From: an uncultured Pelagibacteraceae bacterium
GTDB lineage: Bacteria; Pseudomonadota; Alphaproteobacteria; Pelagibacterales; Pelagibacteraceae
Direction of reading: 5' to 3'
Length of the DNA: 64,000 nucleotides
Assembly (NCBI GenBank): GCA_902600485.1
Contig: CACKJD010000002.1
Coordinates: forward strand, 1-64,000
Shown here piece after piece: positions 24,990-34,456 of this stretch. The notes under the pieces are model-generated. The model searched no databases, had not been told where the DNA came from, and saw nothing but the letters and a program-made list of their open reading frames with translations. How positions within the stretch are numbered: the stretch's first letter is position 1; every line of letters starts with the position of its first letter. The position numbers were made by a program, and so were the translations under genes.

Positions 24990-25064
24990 TGGCGGTCCCT
25001 AGGGGAATCGAACCCCTCTTTCATGGATGAAAACCATGTGTCCTAACCGATAGACGAAGGGACC
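24990..25064 (-). tRNA. tRNA-Glu (TTC anticodon)
   Basis: The minus strand folds as a full cloverleaf from GGTCCCT to GGGACCG-CCA, with the anticodon loop TTTTCAT (anticodon TTC) and GGTTCGATTCC in the T arm. CCA is encoded. A promoter lies just upstream. Its 3' end is the boundary of the accessory block, a classical landing place for integrating elements. Confidence 0.97.
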
Positions 25065-25074
25065 AAAAAACAGT

Positions 25075-25103
25075 CTTTTATTGCAAAAAAAAATATTAAT
25101 CAA
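25075..25103 (-). promoter_or_regulatory. Sigma70-type promoter of tRNA-Glu
   Basis: On the minus strand TTGATT (25103-25098) and TAAAAG (25080-25075) are 17 nt apart, placing the start about 4 nt before the mature tRNA end at 25064. It lies in the gap after recJ. Confidence 0.5.
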
Positions 25104-25114
25104 GTTTAAAGAAT

Positions 25115-26800
25115 TTATATCAATAGATCTTTTATAATAATTTGATTTTTTTTTTTACCATCCCAAAAATATTGATCAATAGTCCCGATTAAACTAAATT
25201 TTTTTTTATAATTAACTAAATAATTACCAATTGATGTATTAACTGCGTCAAATGCGATAGATTGAAATGATCTATTTTCTCTATTTTTCAAAATACAATT
25301 TACATGCCGATTGTTAATAATTTTTGTTTTAATAGACTTAAGATTTTCAAATAAAAATAACGGCTGTTGGTTATCGTAACCAAAAGGTTCTAATTTCTTT
25401 AAATCATTAAAAATAGAGGAATCATTTTTAGGCAATAATTTTTTAAAATCATAATAAAAAGTGTCTCTTTTTTTCGACTTTCGATACTCTGCATTAATGA
25501 ATTCTTTTAATTTAATTAAATTTTCTTTTTTTACTACAAAACCAGCAGCCATATTATGACCTCCCCCACTTTCTATTAGTTTAAAATTTAATAATTTGTT
25601 TAATAAATTATTTAATTTAAATTGTCCAGTGGATCGAATTGAACCTTTATAGAAATTAAAAGACTCTGTGATTACAAAAGCAGGTCTATTTAATTTGTCT
25701 TTTAGTTTACCTGCAATAATACCTAAAATACCTTCATGAAATAATTCATTTTCTTCGAATATGACTTCTCCATTATTCTCATATTTTTTTAAATCTATAA
25801 GATTAATACAAAAATTTTCAATTTTTTTTCTCTTAGCATTTAAAATTTGTATTTCTTCTACGATTTTTTTAATTTTATTTAAATTTTTTGAACAAAGTAA
25901 TTCAACAGAAAGTTTTGCATCTTTTAGTCTACCGGGTGAATTAATCATTGGACCTATAGAATAAGAAATATCTGTATAGCTGACTGATCTCTTTAAAGAT
26001 AAGAAATTCAATAATTGCTTGATACCTGGATTTTCAATTTTATTAAATTTATTTAAAGCAATCTTTGAAATATGTTTATTTGAATGTCTTAAGGGCATAA
26101 GGTCACAAATAGTTCCTAAAAGTGCAAAAAAAAGAAAATCATAAATATTAATTTTTTTTTTTAACTCATTATTTAAAAAATTTATTAAATAGAAAGTTAG
26201 TGCGGCAGCACAAATATTCTGTCCCATATAATCTTTGGGATTTTTCATTGGATTTATAATATTTAAGTTTGATGCTAATTTATTAATAATATGATGATGA
26301 TCTATTATTAATACTTCTATGTTATTTTTCTTTAAAAAATTAATTATTTTTGTAGAATTACTCCCACAATCAACAAAAATTACAATTTTTGTATTTTTTT
26401 TTAAGTTTTTTTTTATTAAGTCTAAGTTAGGACCATATCCATCATTGAATCTATTTGGAATTAAATAATAATTTGGATTTTTAATGTAATTTAAAAAATT
26501 TACTAAAATTGCGGTAGAACAAACTCCGTCGACATCATAATCGCCATAAACTAAAACTAATTCTTTTTTTTTAATAATCTTTATTAGTAAATTTTTAGCT
26601 TTTAAAAAGTCTTTATTGTTAAAAAAGGGATTATTTAATTCAAATTTGTTTTCTAATTCTTTTATTTCATCTAATGAATAATTTCTATCTAAAATAAGTT
26701 TTGATAAATCGTATGATAAATTATTATCTACTGATATTTTTTCAATAATCCTATTATTTAATTTTCTCTCAGACCATTTATATCCTGAGACAGATATCAT
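25115..26800 (-). CDS. recJ: Single-stranded-DNA-specific exonuclease RecJ
   Basis: 5'-3' exonuclease of recombination and mismatch repair, of the DHH phosphoesterase family. VYGDYDVDGVCSTAIL is motif I (DxDxDG) near residue 88, VDCGS and IIDHHHI are the metal-binding DHH motifs, and SGGGHNMAAGF near residue 420 is the DHHA1 substrate motif. The length of 561 aa is normal. It overlaps glpX by 4 nt. recJ usually follows hom-glpX in alphaproteobacteria; here the pair is on the opposite strand from hom. Confidence 0.95.
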   Translation of the reverse strand: MISVSGYKWSERKLNNRIIEKISVDNNLSYDLSKLILDRNYSLDEIKELENKFELNNPFFNNKDFLKAKNLLIKIIKKKELVLVYGDYDVDGVCSTAILVNFLNYIKNPNYYLIPNRFNDGYGPNLDLIKKNLKKNTKIVIFVDCGSNSTKIINFLKKNNIEVLIIDHHHIINKLASNLNIINPMKNPKDYMGQNICAAALTFYLINFLNNELKKKINIYDFLFFALLGTICDLMPLRHSNKHISKIALNKFNKIENPGIKQLLNFLSLKRSVSYTDISYSIGPMINSPGRLKDAKLSVELLCSKNLNKIKKIVEEIQILNAKRKKIENFCINLIDLKKYENNGEVIFEENELFHEGILGIIAGKLKDKLNRPAFVITESFNFYKGSIRSTGQFKLNNLLNKLLNFKLIESGGGHNMAAGFVVKKENLIKLKEFINAEYRKSKKRDTFYYDFKKLLPKNDSSIFNDLKKLEPFGYDNQQPLFLFENLKSIKTKIINNRHVNCILKNRENRSFQSIAFDAVNTSIGNYLVNYKKKFSLIGTIDQYFWDGKKKNQIIIKDLLI

Positions 26801-27747
26801 GTAATTTTTTGTACTTTCTCATGTATATTTTTTTTAGTGTTCTTACTTTTGTGAGTAACAAAAGTATCTGTAATAAAATAATCACCAGATGTTTCTATAC
26901 CTTTGACTATTTCACCATTTGTAATTCCAGTAGCACAGAATATACTGTCACCTCTAACAATATCTTTTAATTCATATTTTTTTTCTAAATCAACGATGCC
27001 CATATCTTTTGCTCTTTTAGTTGCAATATCATCATCAAATATAAATCGACCTTGAAAACCACAATTATAAGCATCAAGCGCACATGCAGCTAAAACTCCT
27101 TCTGGTCCACCACCTATACCTAAAAAAAGATCTACTTCATATTTTTTGTCTGTTACTAATAGTGCGCCTGAAACATCTCCGTCAGAAATTAATTTAGTTT
27201 TTATTTTTAATTTTTTAGCTTCTTCGATAATGTCTTTATGCCTTGATCTGTCCAAAATACATATAGTTATGTCCTCAAGTTTTTTATTTTTAAATTCAGC
27301 CAGATTTTTCATATTTTTTGAAAAATTATAGTCTAAATCTATAACACCTTTTTCTATATCAGACCCGTAAGCTATTTTATTCATATAGGTTTCTGGAGCA
27401 TTTAATAAATTATTTTTGTATGAAACGGCAATAACGGATAAAGCCCCAGGTAAATTATTAGCAGCAAAATTTGTTCCCTCTAGAGGATCAACTGCTATAT
27501 CAATTTCTGGGCCATCATTATTTCCTAAAATTTCCCCAATATATAACATTGGAGCTTCATCTATTTCTCCCTCTCCTATTACTACTCTTCCCTTCATTTC
27601 AATATTGTTTAAAACTTTTCTCATGGCATCTGTTGCAAGTTTGTCCACTTCATTTTTGTTCTTTTTTCCAATTTTAGGAAGTGTTGCTATTGATGCTTGT
27701 TGTGTAACTTTAACAAATTCTTTTAGAAATTTTTCGTCAATCTCCAT
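26797..27747 (-). CDS. glpX: Fructose-1,6-bisphosphatase class II
   Basis: Gluconeogenic enzyme removing the 1-phosphate of fructose 1,6-bisphosphate. GEGEIDEAPMLYIGE, the metal-binding DPLEGTNFAANNLPGALSVIAV (with N replacing the more usual T-x), DRSRHKDII, SDGDVSGALLV and IGGGPEGVLAACAL match the GlpX family over 316 aa. It starts next to the SbmA/BacA-like gene and overlaps recJ. It probably serves gluconeogenesis in a cell living on organic acids. Confidence 0.95.
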   Translation of the reverse strand: MEIDEKFLKEFVKVTQQASIATLPKIGKKNKNEVDKLATDAMRKVLNNIEMKGRVVIGEGEIDEAPMLYIGEILGNNDGPEIDIAVDPLEGTNFAANNLPGALSVIAVSYKNNLLNAPETYMNKIAYGSDIEKGVIDLDYNFSKNMKNLAEFKNKKLEDITICILDRSRHKDIIEEAKKLKIKTKLISDGDVSGALLVTDKKYEVDLFLGIGGGPEGVLAACALDAYNCGFQGRFIFDDDIATKRAKDMGIVDLEKKYELKDIVRGDSIFCATGITNGEIVKGIETSGDYFITDTFVTHKSKNTKKNIHEKVQKIT

Positions 27748-28736
27748 TAAGCTTTTACTTCATCAGGAACGTTATTCAATTTAGTTTCAAATTCTGACAA
27801 TCTTCTTTGAACAGAAATTAACTCTACTATTATTGGCCAACTTCTTACCAAATATTGCAATGAGTTCTCTACTTTATTAAAAGCTCTTGCAATTTGTTGA
27901 ACAAATCCCAACGTGATAGCTCCAGTGACTATTGTTGGGGCTAAAGCTACATATGGTACAATTACCATACCTTGCAAATAACTCCATTTAACTGCATTAA
28001 AATATAAATAGTGAAAGTACATTTTAAAATGTATTTTACGAACGTTTCCATATAATAAATTTACACTACTTGATCCCGCATTATTTATATTATCTTCTCC
28101 TAATACAAGCTCTTTTCTATAAGCAGCCTCTTCTTTTTGAATATCATATTCAATTCCAGGTAATTTAAAACCAACAGCGGCTAGTAATAATGTTCCACCT
28201 AAGGCTGATACTATAGCTACCCAAACTAAAGCGTGATTAACTTCGCCAAAAAAAGGTAACATGGTTATTTGTTTGGATAGTCCCCACAATATTGGTAAAA
28301 ATGCAACAAGTGTCATTAAGCTTCTTAGAAGCTCCACACCCAAACCTTCCATAATCCTCGCAAATTTTAAAGTATCTTCTTGAACTCTCTGTGAAGCTCC
28401 TTCTGTTAAACGAGCTTTATACCAATTTTCATGGTAATAATCGGCCATTGCTGTTCTCCATCTAAACGTCCAATGACTAGTAAAATAATCTGTAGCAACA
28501 GAAATAACCATCCATACACCAGCAATTTTAGCAAATGTTAATAGATATGAAATAAACTCTTTCTCTGATACTGAGTTAGGGGTTGTTAAGGCCTTTTGTA
28601 AAGTATCATAAAATTCACCGAACCATTCATTAATCATTACATCAAGTTGAACTTGGTACCATGTAGAAACTAATATTATTAATGAACCAAATATGCTCCA
28701 AGGATACCATCTTCTATTTGTAAAAAATTTAAACAT
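27747..28736 (-). CDS. SbmA/BacA-like inner-membrane transporter
   Basis: A 329-aa protein with about seven membrane segments, of the SbmA/BacA-like family that takes up peptides such as antimicrobial peptides and, in some cases, cobalamin-like cargo. The family signature EGASQRVQEDTLKFARIMEGLG is clear near residues 113-134, preceded by WRTAMADYYHENWY. There is no ATPase domain; family members use the proton gradient. Cargo in this organism is unknown. Shares a base with glpX at 27747. Confidence 0.9.
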   Translation of the reverse strand: MFKFFTNRRWYPWSIFGSLIILVSTWYQVQLDVMINEWFGEFYDTLQKALTTPNSVSEKEFISYLLTFAKIAGVWMVISVATDYFTSHWTFRWRTAMADYYHENWYKARLTEGASQRVQEDTLKFARIMEGLGVELLRSLMTLVAFLPILWGLSKQITMLPFFGEVNHALVWVAIVSALGGTLLLAAVGFKLPGIEYDIQKEEAAYRKELVLGEDNINNAGSSSVNLLYGNVRKIHFKMYFHYLYFNAVKWSYLQGMVIVPYVALAPTIVTGAITLGFVQQIARAFNKVENSLQYLVRSWPIIVELISVQRRLSEFETKLNNVPDEVKA

Positions 28737-29024
28737 TTATTCTAAAAAATTGTCAGTATACGATTTTTTAACAAAAGATCTTTGATTATTTTCAATTAAA
28801 ACAAATTCAATTTTATTTTTATTTGCGTATTCTATTGCTTGATCTTTAGTATCAAAAAAAAGTTTTAATTCAGATAGAGTATTTGTTGAGCTTTCCCAAC
28901 CCATTAAAGGGTTAATAGATATCGAATCGTCAATATATTCAAGTATCCACCTTTTAGTTTTGCCAATACCCGATTGCATTGATGTTTTGGTAGGTTTATA
29001 TATTTTTGCTTTTTTCTTTGTCAT
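28737..29024 (-). CDS. NADH:ubiquinone oxidoreductase accessory subunit, NDUFS4-like (ETC complex I)
   Basis: A 95-aa protein. KIYKPTKTSMQSG, WILEYIDDS, INPLMGWESSTNTLSELKLFFDTKDQAIEYANKNKIEF match the NDUFS4 family found only in alphaproteobacteria and mitochondria, where it binds the peripheral arm of complex I. This supports an alphaproteobacterial host. The ATG lies 3 nt after the CCA of tRNA-Pro, so it is probably made from the same precursor transcript. Complex I core genes are not in the window. Confidence 0.9.
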   Translation of the reverse strand: MTKKKAKIYKPTKTSMQSGIGKTKRWILEYIDDSISINPLMGWESSTNTLSELKLFFDTKDQAIEYANKNKIEFVLIENNQRSFVKKSYTDNFLE

Positions 29025-29027
29025 AAA

Positions 29028-29104
<77 letters not shown>

Positions 29105-29199
29105 AATTTGAATACTATTACAGTAGATAAGCTAATTTTTAAAGTATAAAGAGATCAAAAATAAAAGTATTTTAAATAGAATCTGATATATAGGAAATT

Positions 29200-29664
29200 A
29201 TGATTATTGTTTGTCCCTGTGATCAAAAAAGTTTTAATATTGATGATAAATTAATACCCAAAGAAGGTCGCTTGGTAAAATGTGGAGTATGTAATCATAC
29301 ATGGTTTTTTAAACCATCGGAAAATATTGAAATAAAACAAGACTCTGCGACACCGAATACAACAATTAAGGAAGAAGAAAACAGAGAGTTTATACGGGTC
29401 AAACAAAATAAAGAATCCATAAAACCAAAAGTAGATAAAACAAAAGAGAATAAAAAATATTTACCAGCAATCAAGAGAGAGAAAAACAAAAATTTTTCTA
29501 AGCTATTTTTGGTTTTCTTAATAACGATAATAGCTATTGTTATCTTAATAGACACTTTTAAGGTTCCCTTGGGCTATATAATTCCAAATATCAACTTTTA
29601 TTTAGACAATTTATATCAAAGTTTGATAGATATAAAATTATTTACAATAAATTTAATTAATTAA
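29200..29664 (+). CDS. Zinc-ribbon membrane protein of the MJ0042/zinc_ribbon_4-5 type
   Basis: A 154-aa protein. The N-terminal MIIVCPCDQKSF...GRLVKCGVCNHTWFF follows the pattern M-I-x-x-C-P-x-C...G-x-x-V-R-C-x-x-C-x-x-x-W common in alphaproteobacteria. Here the first Cys pair is C-P-C instead of C-P-x-C, so one ligand has moved by one residue. A charged linker (55-100) leads to a single membrane segment at ~103-121. Function unknown. It sits 2 nt before nhaA. Confidence 0.8.
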   Translation: MIIVCPCDQKSFNIDDKLIPKEGRLVKCGVCNHTWFFKPSENIEIKQDSATPNTTIKEEENREFIRVKQNKESIKPKVDKTKENKKYLPAIKREKNKNFSKLFLVFLITIIAIVILIDTFKVPLGYIIPNINFYLDNLYQSLIDIKLFTINLIN

Positions 29665-29666
29665 TA

Positions 29667-30839
29667 ATGTTAAGATACTTATCAAGTCCGTTTAAGTGGT
29701 TCTTTAAATTAGAAGCTGCAAGTGGTTTAGTTCTGTTAATAAGTGCAATATTAGCTTTAATTGTAAGTAACTCAGATTTATCCAAAATTTATTTTGAAAC
29801 CTTGGATAAATATTTATTTATTGGAATAAATAATTTTGGAATAAAATTATCTGTTCTACATTGGATTAATGACGCCTTAATGGCGATATTCTTTTTTTTT
29901 GTTACGCTAGAAATTAAAAGAGAATTTATTGAAGGAGAATTGTCAAATTTTAAACAAGCAATGCTTCCAATAATGGGTGCAATTGGAGGCATGGTTGTAC
30001 CAGCGCTAGTCTATATTTTTATAAATTATGGAGATACGGAAACACTAAGAGGATGGGCAATACCATCAGCTACAGATATTGCTTTTTCTTTAGGAGTTTT
30101 GTCATTATTAGGATCAAGAGTTCCAATATCACTAAAAGTTTTTTTAACAGCTTTAGCAATAATTGATGACTTAGGAGCAATCATTATAATTGCTTTTTTC
30201 TATACAGGTGATTTAAAAATACATTATTTAGGATTAATCGTTGTAGCTTTCATATTATTATTAATTTTAAATAAATTTAACGTTAAAAACTTTGTACTTT
30301 ATCTTTTAATCGGTATTGTAATGTGGGATTTTACTCATCAATCAGGTATCCATGCAACAATAGCTGGTGTTTTATTAGCAACAACTATTCCTCATAGAAA
30401 AAAACCAAAGGAATTCTCATTATTAATCAAGATTGAACATGCAATAAGTCCCTATGTTGCATTTGGAATAATGCCGTTGTTTGCTTTTGCGAATGCAGGT
30501 GTTTCTTTGGAAGGATTGTCTTTATCATCCTTCATGTCAAAAGTTCCATTGGGTATATTATTAGGATTATTTTTAGGAAAACAATTTGGTGTTTTTATTT
30601 TTTCATACCTGTCAATTAAATTTAAATTAGCGCAAATGCCATCGAAAGCTAATTGGATTAATTTTTATGGTGTAGGAGTTTTAACTGGTATCGGATTTAC
30701 TATGAGTTTATTCGTAGGTAATTTAGCATTTATAGATAACATGAGTTATATGGATGGGGTTAAAATTGGAGTTTTAGGTGGGTCATTATTATCAACATTA
30801 TTTGGATATTTTCTTATATTATTATCTCCAAAGAAATGA
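29667..30839 (+). CDS. nhaA: Na+/H+ antiporter NhaA
   Basis: A 390-aa inner-membrane antiporter with about twelve segments, exporting sodium in exchange for protons. The ion-binding pair of aspartates is in LAIIDDLGAIIIIAFFYT near residue 170. SATDIAFSLGVLSLLG and GVGVLTGIGFTMSLFVGNLAF near 330 are conserved. This fits a marine cell. Overlaps the glutathione peroxidase gene by 4 nt (ATGA). Confidence 0.96.
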   Translation: MLRYLSSPFKWFFKLEAASGLVLLISAILALIVSNSDLSKIYFETLDKYLFIGINNFGIKLSVLHWINDALMAIFFFFVTLEIKREFIEGELSNFKQAMLPIMGAIGGMVVPALVYIFINYGDTETLRGWAIPSATDIAFSLGVLSLLGSRVPISLKVFLTALAIIDDLGAIIIIAFFYTGDLKIHYLGLIVVAFILLLILNKFNVKNFVLYLLIGIVMWDFTHQSGIHATIAGVLLATTIPHRKKPKEFSLLIKIEHAISPYVAFGIMPLFAFANAGVSLEGLSLSSFMSKVPLGILLGLFLGKQFGVFIFSYLSIKFKLAQMPSKANWINFYGVGVLTGIGFTMSLFVGNLAFIDNMSYMDGVKIGVLGGSLLSTLFGYFLILLSPKK

Positions 30840-31402
30840 AATTTTCAAATTTTACTAAATTATTAGCAATTGTATTTTTAATGATCTCTTTTTTTTCTAC
30901 AAAAACCTTAGCAAATTATGAAAAGGTTTTTTTTGATTTTTCTGTTGAGCTTGTAAATGGAAAATTAATTGATTTGAAAGAATATAAAAATAAAAAAGCA
31001 ATATTATTAGTAAACACTGCAAGTTATTGTGGTTTTACAAAACAATATAATGATATGCAAAATATTTGGGAAAAATATCAGAATAAAGGTCTATTAGTTT
31101 TAGCTGTACCATCGAATTCATTTAATCAAGAAAAAAAAACAGAAAAAGAGGTAAAAGAATTTTGTGAGGTGAATTTTAACATCACTTTTCCAATTACCTC
31201 TATTTATGATGTTAAAGGTGATGGTGCACACGATATATTTAAATGGGCAAAAGAAAATCATGGAAAATCAGCAATCCCTAAGTGGAATTTTCATAAAATT
31301 TTAATTAATAATGAAGGAAAAATTGAAGATACATTTTCATCTTTTACAAACCCTACTTCAAATAAAATTATTTCTAAAATAGAAACTTTGCTAAATATTT
31401 AG
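30836..31402 (+). CDS. Glutathione peroxidase family protein, exported
   Basis: A 188-aa thiol peroxidase reducing hydroperoxides. Residues 1-25 look like a cleavable Sec signal ending in a TLA-N site. The mature enzyme has NTASYCGFTKQY with the active Cys near residue 64, LAVPSNSFNQE with the conserved Gln (family FPCNQFGxQE), and PKWNFHKILINNEGKI with the active-site Trp and Asn. The second Cys in KEFCEVNF could be the resolving residue. Periplasmic location is inferred. Overlaps convergent MBL gene by 12 nt. Confidence 0.9.
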   Translation: MKFSNFTKLLAIVFLMISFFSTKTLANYEKVFFDFSVELVNGKLIDLKEYKNKKAILLVNTASYCGFTKQYNDMQNIWEKYQNKGLLVLAVPSNSFNQEKKTEKEVKEFCEVNFNITFPITSIYDVKGDGAHDIFKWAKENHGKSAIPKWNFHKILINNEGKIEDTFSSFTNPTSNKIISKIETLLNI

Positions 31403-32164
31403 AGTTAAACCATCATAAGCTGGTATAACATTTTTAGGTAACTTTTTTTTAATCTGGTTGTAGTCAATTGAGCTTGCTAAATTTGTTAAAATTGTTTTTT
31501 TTGGCTTGATGCTTTTAATTAGTAATAGAATATCTGTTAAACAATAATGTGATGGATGATAATTATATTGAAGACAATCAATTACTAAATATTTTAAATT
31601 ATTAAGGTATTTTAAATCCTTTCTATGTATTTTACTTACATCACTAGCGTAAGCTAACTTATTGTTAATTACATAACATATACTGTCAATATTTCCATGT
31701 TCGACCTTTATAGATTTGAGACTAATAATCTTTCCATTATCTTTATATGAATGTTTTTTTTTTAAAGAATTATTCTGTAATATAGGTGGATATTCTCTAT
31801 TTTTTTTAAAACAATATCCAAATGAATTGAGTAAATACTTTTTTGTTAAATTATTGGTATATATATCTATCTTTTTTCTATTCTTTATATAAAAAAAACG
31901 TAGTTCGTTTATACCATGAGTTTGATCAGCATGATGATGAGTGTAAAAAACTTTATCAATATTATTAATTTTATTCTTGATTAATTGCTGTTTTAAATCA
32001 GGCGATGTATCAATCAAAACATTTTTATTTTTTGATTTTATTAATGCACAACATCTGGTTCTATAATTTTTTTTATTTTTTGGATCACAATTACCAAAAA
32101 AACCATCAATTCTAGGAACTCCTAATGAACTACCGCACCCCAAAATTATAAATTTTATGGACAT
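31391..32164 (-). CDS. MBL-fold metallohydrolase, PhnP-like
   Basis: A 257-aa metallo-beta-lactamase-fold hydrolase. LGCGSSLGVPRI at the N-terminus, IDTSPDLKQQL, FYTHHHADQTHGINELRFF with the H-x-H-x-D metal motif, VEHGN, YASDVS and DCLQYNYHPSHY with the downstream His match the PhnP group (cyclic phosphodiesterase-like). In alphaproteobacteria it follows tatD in the same cluster as here. Substrate not known. Confidence 0.88.
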   Translation of the reverse strand: MSIKFIILGCGSSLGVPRIDGFFGNCDPKNKKNYRTRCCALIKSKNKNVLIDTSPDLKQQLIKNKINNIDKVFYTHHHADQTHGINELRFFYIKNRKKIDIYTNNLTKKYLLNSFGYCFKKNREYPPILQNNSLKKKHSYKDNGKIISLKSIKVEHGNIDSICYVINNKLAYASDVSKIHRKDLKYLNNLKYLVIDCLQYNYHPSHYCLTDILLLIKSIKPKKTILTNLASSIDYNQIKKKLPKNVIPAYDGLTLNI

Positions 32165-32928
32165 TAATTTACTTCAAATAATTTTTTGAAATTTTGTGAA
32201 GTTATTAATTCCATTTCTTGTGGAGAAATATTCTTTATTTTTGCCATATGTTCCAAAGTATACTTTAAATAACTAGGTTCATTAGTTTTTCCCCTTTTGG
32301 GTACCGGAGCTAGAAACGGGCTATCTGTTTCAATTAATATTTTATCTGAAGGGATAAAATTAAAGGTATTATTTAGATCTGCGCTCTTTTTAAAAGTTAT
32401 AATACCACTTGCAGAAAAATATGAATTCAAATGAAGCATTTTTTTTGCAAGTTCTAAACTGCCAGTATAACAGTGCATCAAAATTTTTATATTTTGATTT
32501 TTATATTTGTTTAATAATGCAAATGTTTCATCTTCTGCATTTCTAGAGTGTATAATAATTGGTTTATTCAATTCAATGGATGCAAGTATATGTTCTTCAA
32601 AACTATTGATTTGAGAAACTTTGTCACTATTGTTGTAGTAAAAATCTAAACCTGTTTCCCCTACCCCAATAATTTTATTATTCTTAGAAACATTTTTAAT
32701 TATTTGGTCCTTACTTATATTATTAGTATTAGCTTCATGGGGGTGTATACCAAATGTACCGTATATTATTTGATCTTTTTTTACCAAATTTTCTACTTCA
32801 GAAAAATTTTTGTTAGTTGTACAAATAGTTAAAATTTTTTCTATACCAACATTTTTAGCCCTTTGTATGACTTCTTCAAAATTATTAATCAGTGGTTCAC
32901 GGTCTAAATGGCAATGTGAGTCAATCAT
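32164..32928 (-). CDS. TatD-family deoxyribonuclease
   Basis: A 254-aa metal-dependent hydrolase with a TIM barrel. MIDSHCHLD carries the first metal ligands, TFGIHPHEA, GVGETGLDFYYN with the Glu ligand, PIIIHSRNA, HCYTGS and ILIETDSPFLAPVPKRGKTNEPSYL with the catalytic Asp are all TatD signatures. Family members degrade DNA 3'-5'. It overlaps metG by 8 nt and shares a base with the MBL gene. Confidence 0.95.
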   Translation of the reverse strand: MIDSHCHLDREPLINNFEEVIQRAKNVGIEKILTICTTNKNFSEVENLVKKDQIIYGTFGIHPHEANTNNISKDQIIKNVSKNNKIIGVGETGLDFYYNNSDKVSQINSFEEHILASIELNKPIIIHSRNAEDETFALLNKYKNQNIKILMHCYTGSLELAKKMLHLNSYFSASGIITFKKSADLNNTFNFIPSDKILIETDSPFLAPVPKRGKTNEPSYLKYTLEHMAKIKNISPQEMELITSQNFKKLFEVN

Positions 32929-34456
32929 TTATTATCTTTTTAATAAGTATATTAATTTTATTTATTTTCATACCTTGTTTTAAAAACTCATTATTAATCA
33001 ATGAACTAAAGTTGATATCTTTTTCTTTAATATCAAAAATATTTAAGGCTTTTAAAGAAGTTTCAGGTATTATTGGATACATTAAAATAGAAATTTTTCT
33101 AATTAATTCTAAACTAACATAGATAATAGTATTCAATCTACCAAGATCATTTTTTTTATTCCAAGGTTCTTGGTCATTAAAATATTTATTAGCTGCAAAC
33201 AAAGTCTCCATTAAAAATTTCATATAAAAATTTATATCTTGTTTATTTATCGCATTTTCAATTTTACTATGATTTTCTTTAAATTTATTTAATATATTTA
33301 AATCTTCATTGTTAAATTTTATATTTTTTGGGATTTCTAAATTTAAATTTTTTTCGTTAAAAGATATTACTCTCTGACATAAATTACCGTAATTATTAGC
33401 AAGATCGCTATTGATACAATTTTCTAATTTTTCTTTAGATATATTGCCATCGTTACCAAAAGAAACTTCTTTTAATAAATAAAATCTTAAAGGATCAAGG
33501 CCGTATTTATCAATAATTTCTAAGGGGTCTAATATATTTCCTTTCGATTTAGACATTTTTTCTTCATTCGATAAGATCCAACCGTGACCGTATATAGTTT
33601 TAGGTAACGGTAAATTTGCCGCCAATAAAAAAGCTGGCCAGTAAACAGCGTGAAACCTCAATATGTCTTTACCAATTATGTGGACAGATGCAGGCCAGAA
33701 ATTCTTATATTTATCAGTATCGATGTTAGGATAATCAAGTGCGCTCAAATAATTTGTTAGCGCATCTAACCATACGTAAATAATATGGTCTTTTTGGGAG
33801 GGAACATTTATCCCCCAAGTTATAGATTTTCTACTTACAGACAAATCTTTAAGGCCTCCTTTAACAAAACTGATGACTTCATTTCTTCTACTCTCCGGTC
33901 TTATAAATTCAGGATTTTTATCATAATATTCTAATAATTTTTTTTCCCATTTAGATAATTTAAAGAAAAAAGACTCTTCTTCGACCCATTCAACTTTTGA
34001 ACCTGATAATTTGTTTATTTTAACATTATCTTTGTCCTCAATTTCATTTTCAGAATAAAAGGCTTCATCTGATACAGAATACCAGCCTGAATACTTAGAT
34101 AAATATATCTCATTTTTTTTTTCTAAAATATTCCATAAATTTTCAACTGCCATTTTATGACGTTTTTCAGTTGTTCTAATAAAATCATCATTTGAAAGAT
34201 TTAAAATAGCAGACAAATCTTTAAAATTTGAGCTTATTTTATTACAAAAATCTAAAGGATCTTTTTTTGCTTCTAATGCTGCCCTTTGGATTTTTTGACC
34301 ATGCTCATCTGTACCAGTTAAAAAAAAAACATTATGTTCACTAATTCTTTTAAATCTTGCAAAAAAATCAGCGACTATACTTGAGTATGCATGTCCCATG
34401 TGAGGTTTTGCAGATGGATAATAAATTGGTGTAGTAATATAATAGTTATTTTTCAT
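32921..34456 (-). CDS. metG: Methionyl-tRNA synthetase
   Basis: Charges tRNA-Met with methionine. Class I motifs are HMGH in YPSAKPHMGHAYSSIVADFFARF and KMSKSKGN near residue 300. HGWILSNEEKMSKSKG, AVYWPAFLLAANLPLPKTIYGHG and the anticodon-binding helices fit. The connective region WYSVSDEAFYSENEIE has no CxxC zinc knuckles, so this is the short, knuckle-free type. The 511 aa include no C-terminal tRNA-binding domain. Overlaps holB by 11 nt. Confidence 0.96.
   Translation of the reverse strand: MKNNYYITTPIYYPSAKPHMGHAYSSIVADFFARFKRISEHNVFFLTGTDEHGQKIQRAALEAKKDPLDFCNKISSNFKDLSAILNLSNDDFIRTTEKRHKMAVENLWNILEKKNEIYLSKYSGWYSVSDEAFYSENEIEDKDNVKINKLSGSKVEWVEEESFFFKLSKWEKKLLEYYDKNPEFIRPESRRNEVISFVKGGLKDLSVSRKSITWGINVPSQKDHIIYVWLDALTNYLSALDYPNIDTDKYKNFWPASVHIIGKDILRFHAVYWPAFLLAANLPLPKTIYGHGWILSNEEKMSKSKGNILDPLEIIDKYGLDPLRFYLLKEVSFGNDGNISKEKLENCINSDLANNYGNLCQRVISFNEKNLNLEIPKNIKFNNEDLNILNKFKENHSKIENAINKQDINFYMKFLMETLFAANKYFNDQEPWNKKNDLGRLNTIIYVSLELIRKISILMYPIIPETSLKALNIFDIKEKDINFSSLINNEFLKQGMKINKINILIKKIIND

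Noticed and set aside
27416-27784. Plus-strand frame opposite glpX (122 codons)
   Set aside because: Antisense to the strongly conserved glpX reading frame; low-complexity Ser/Phe/Leu composition.
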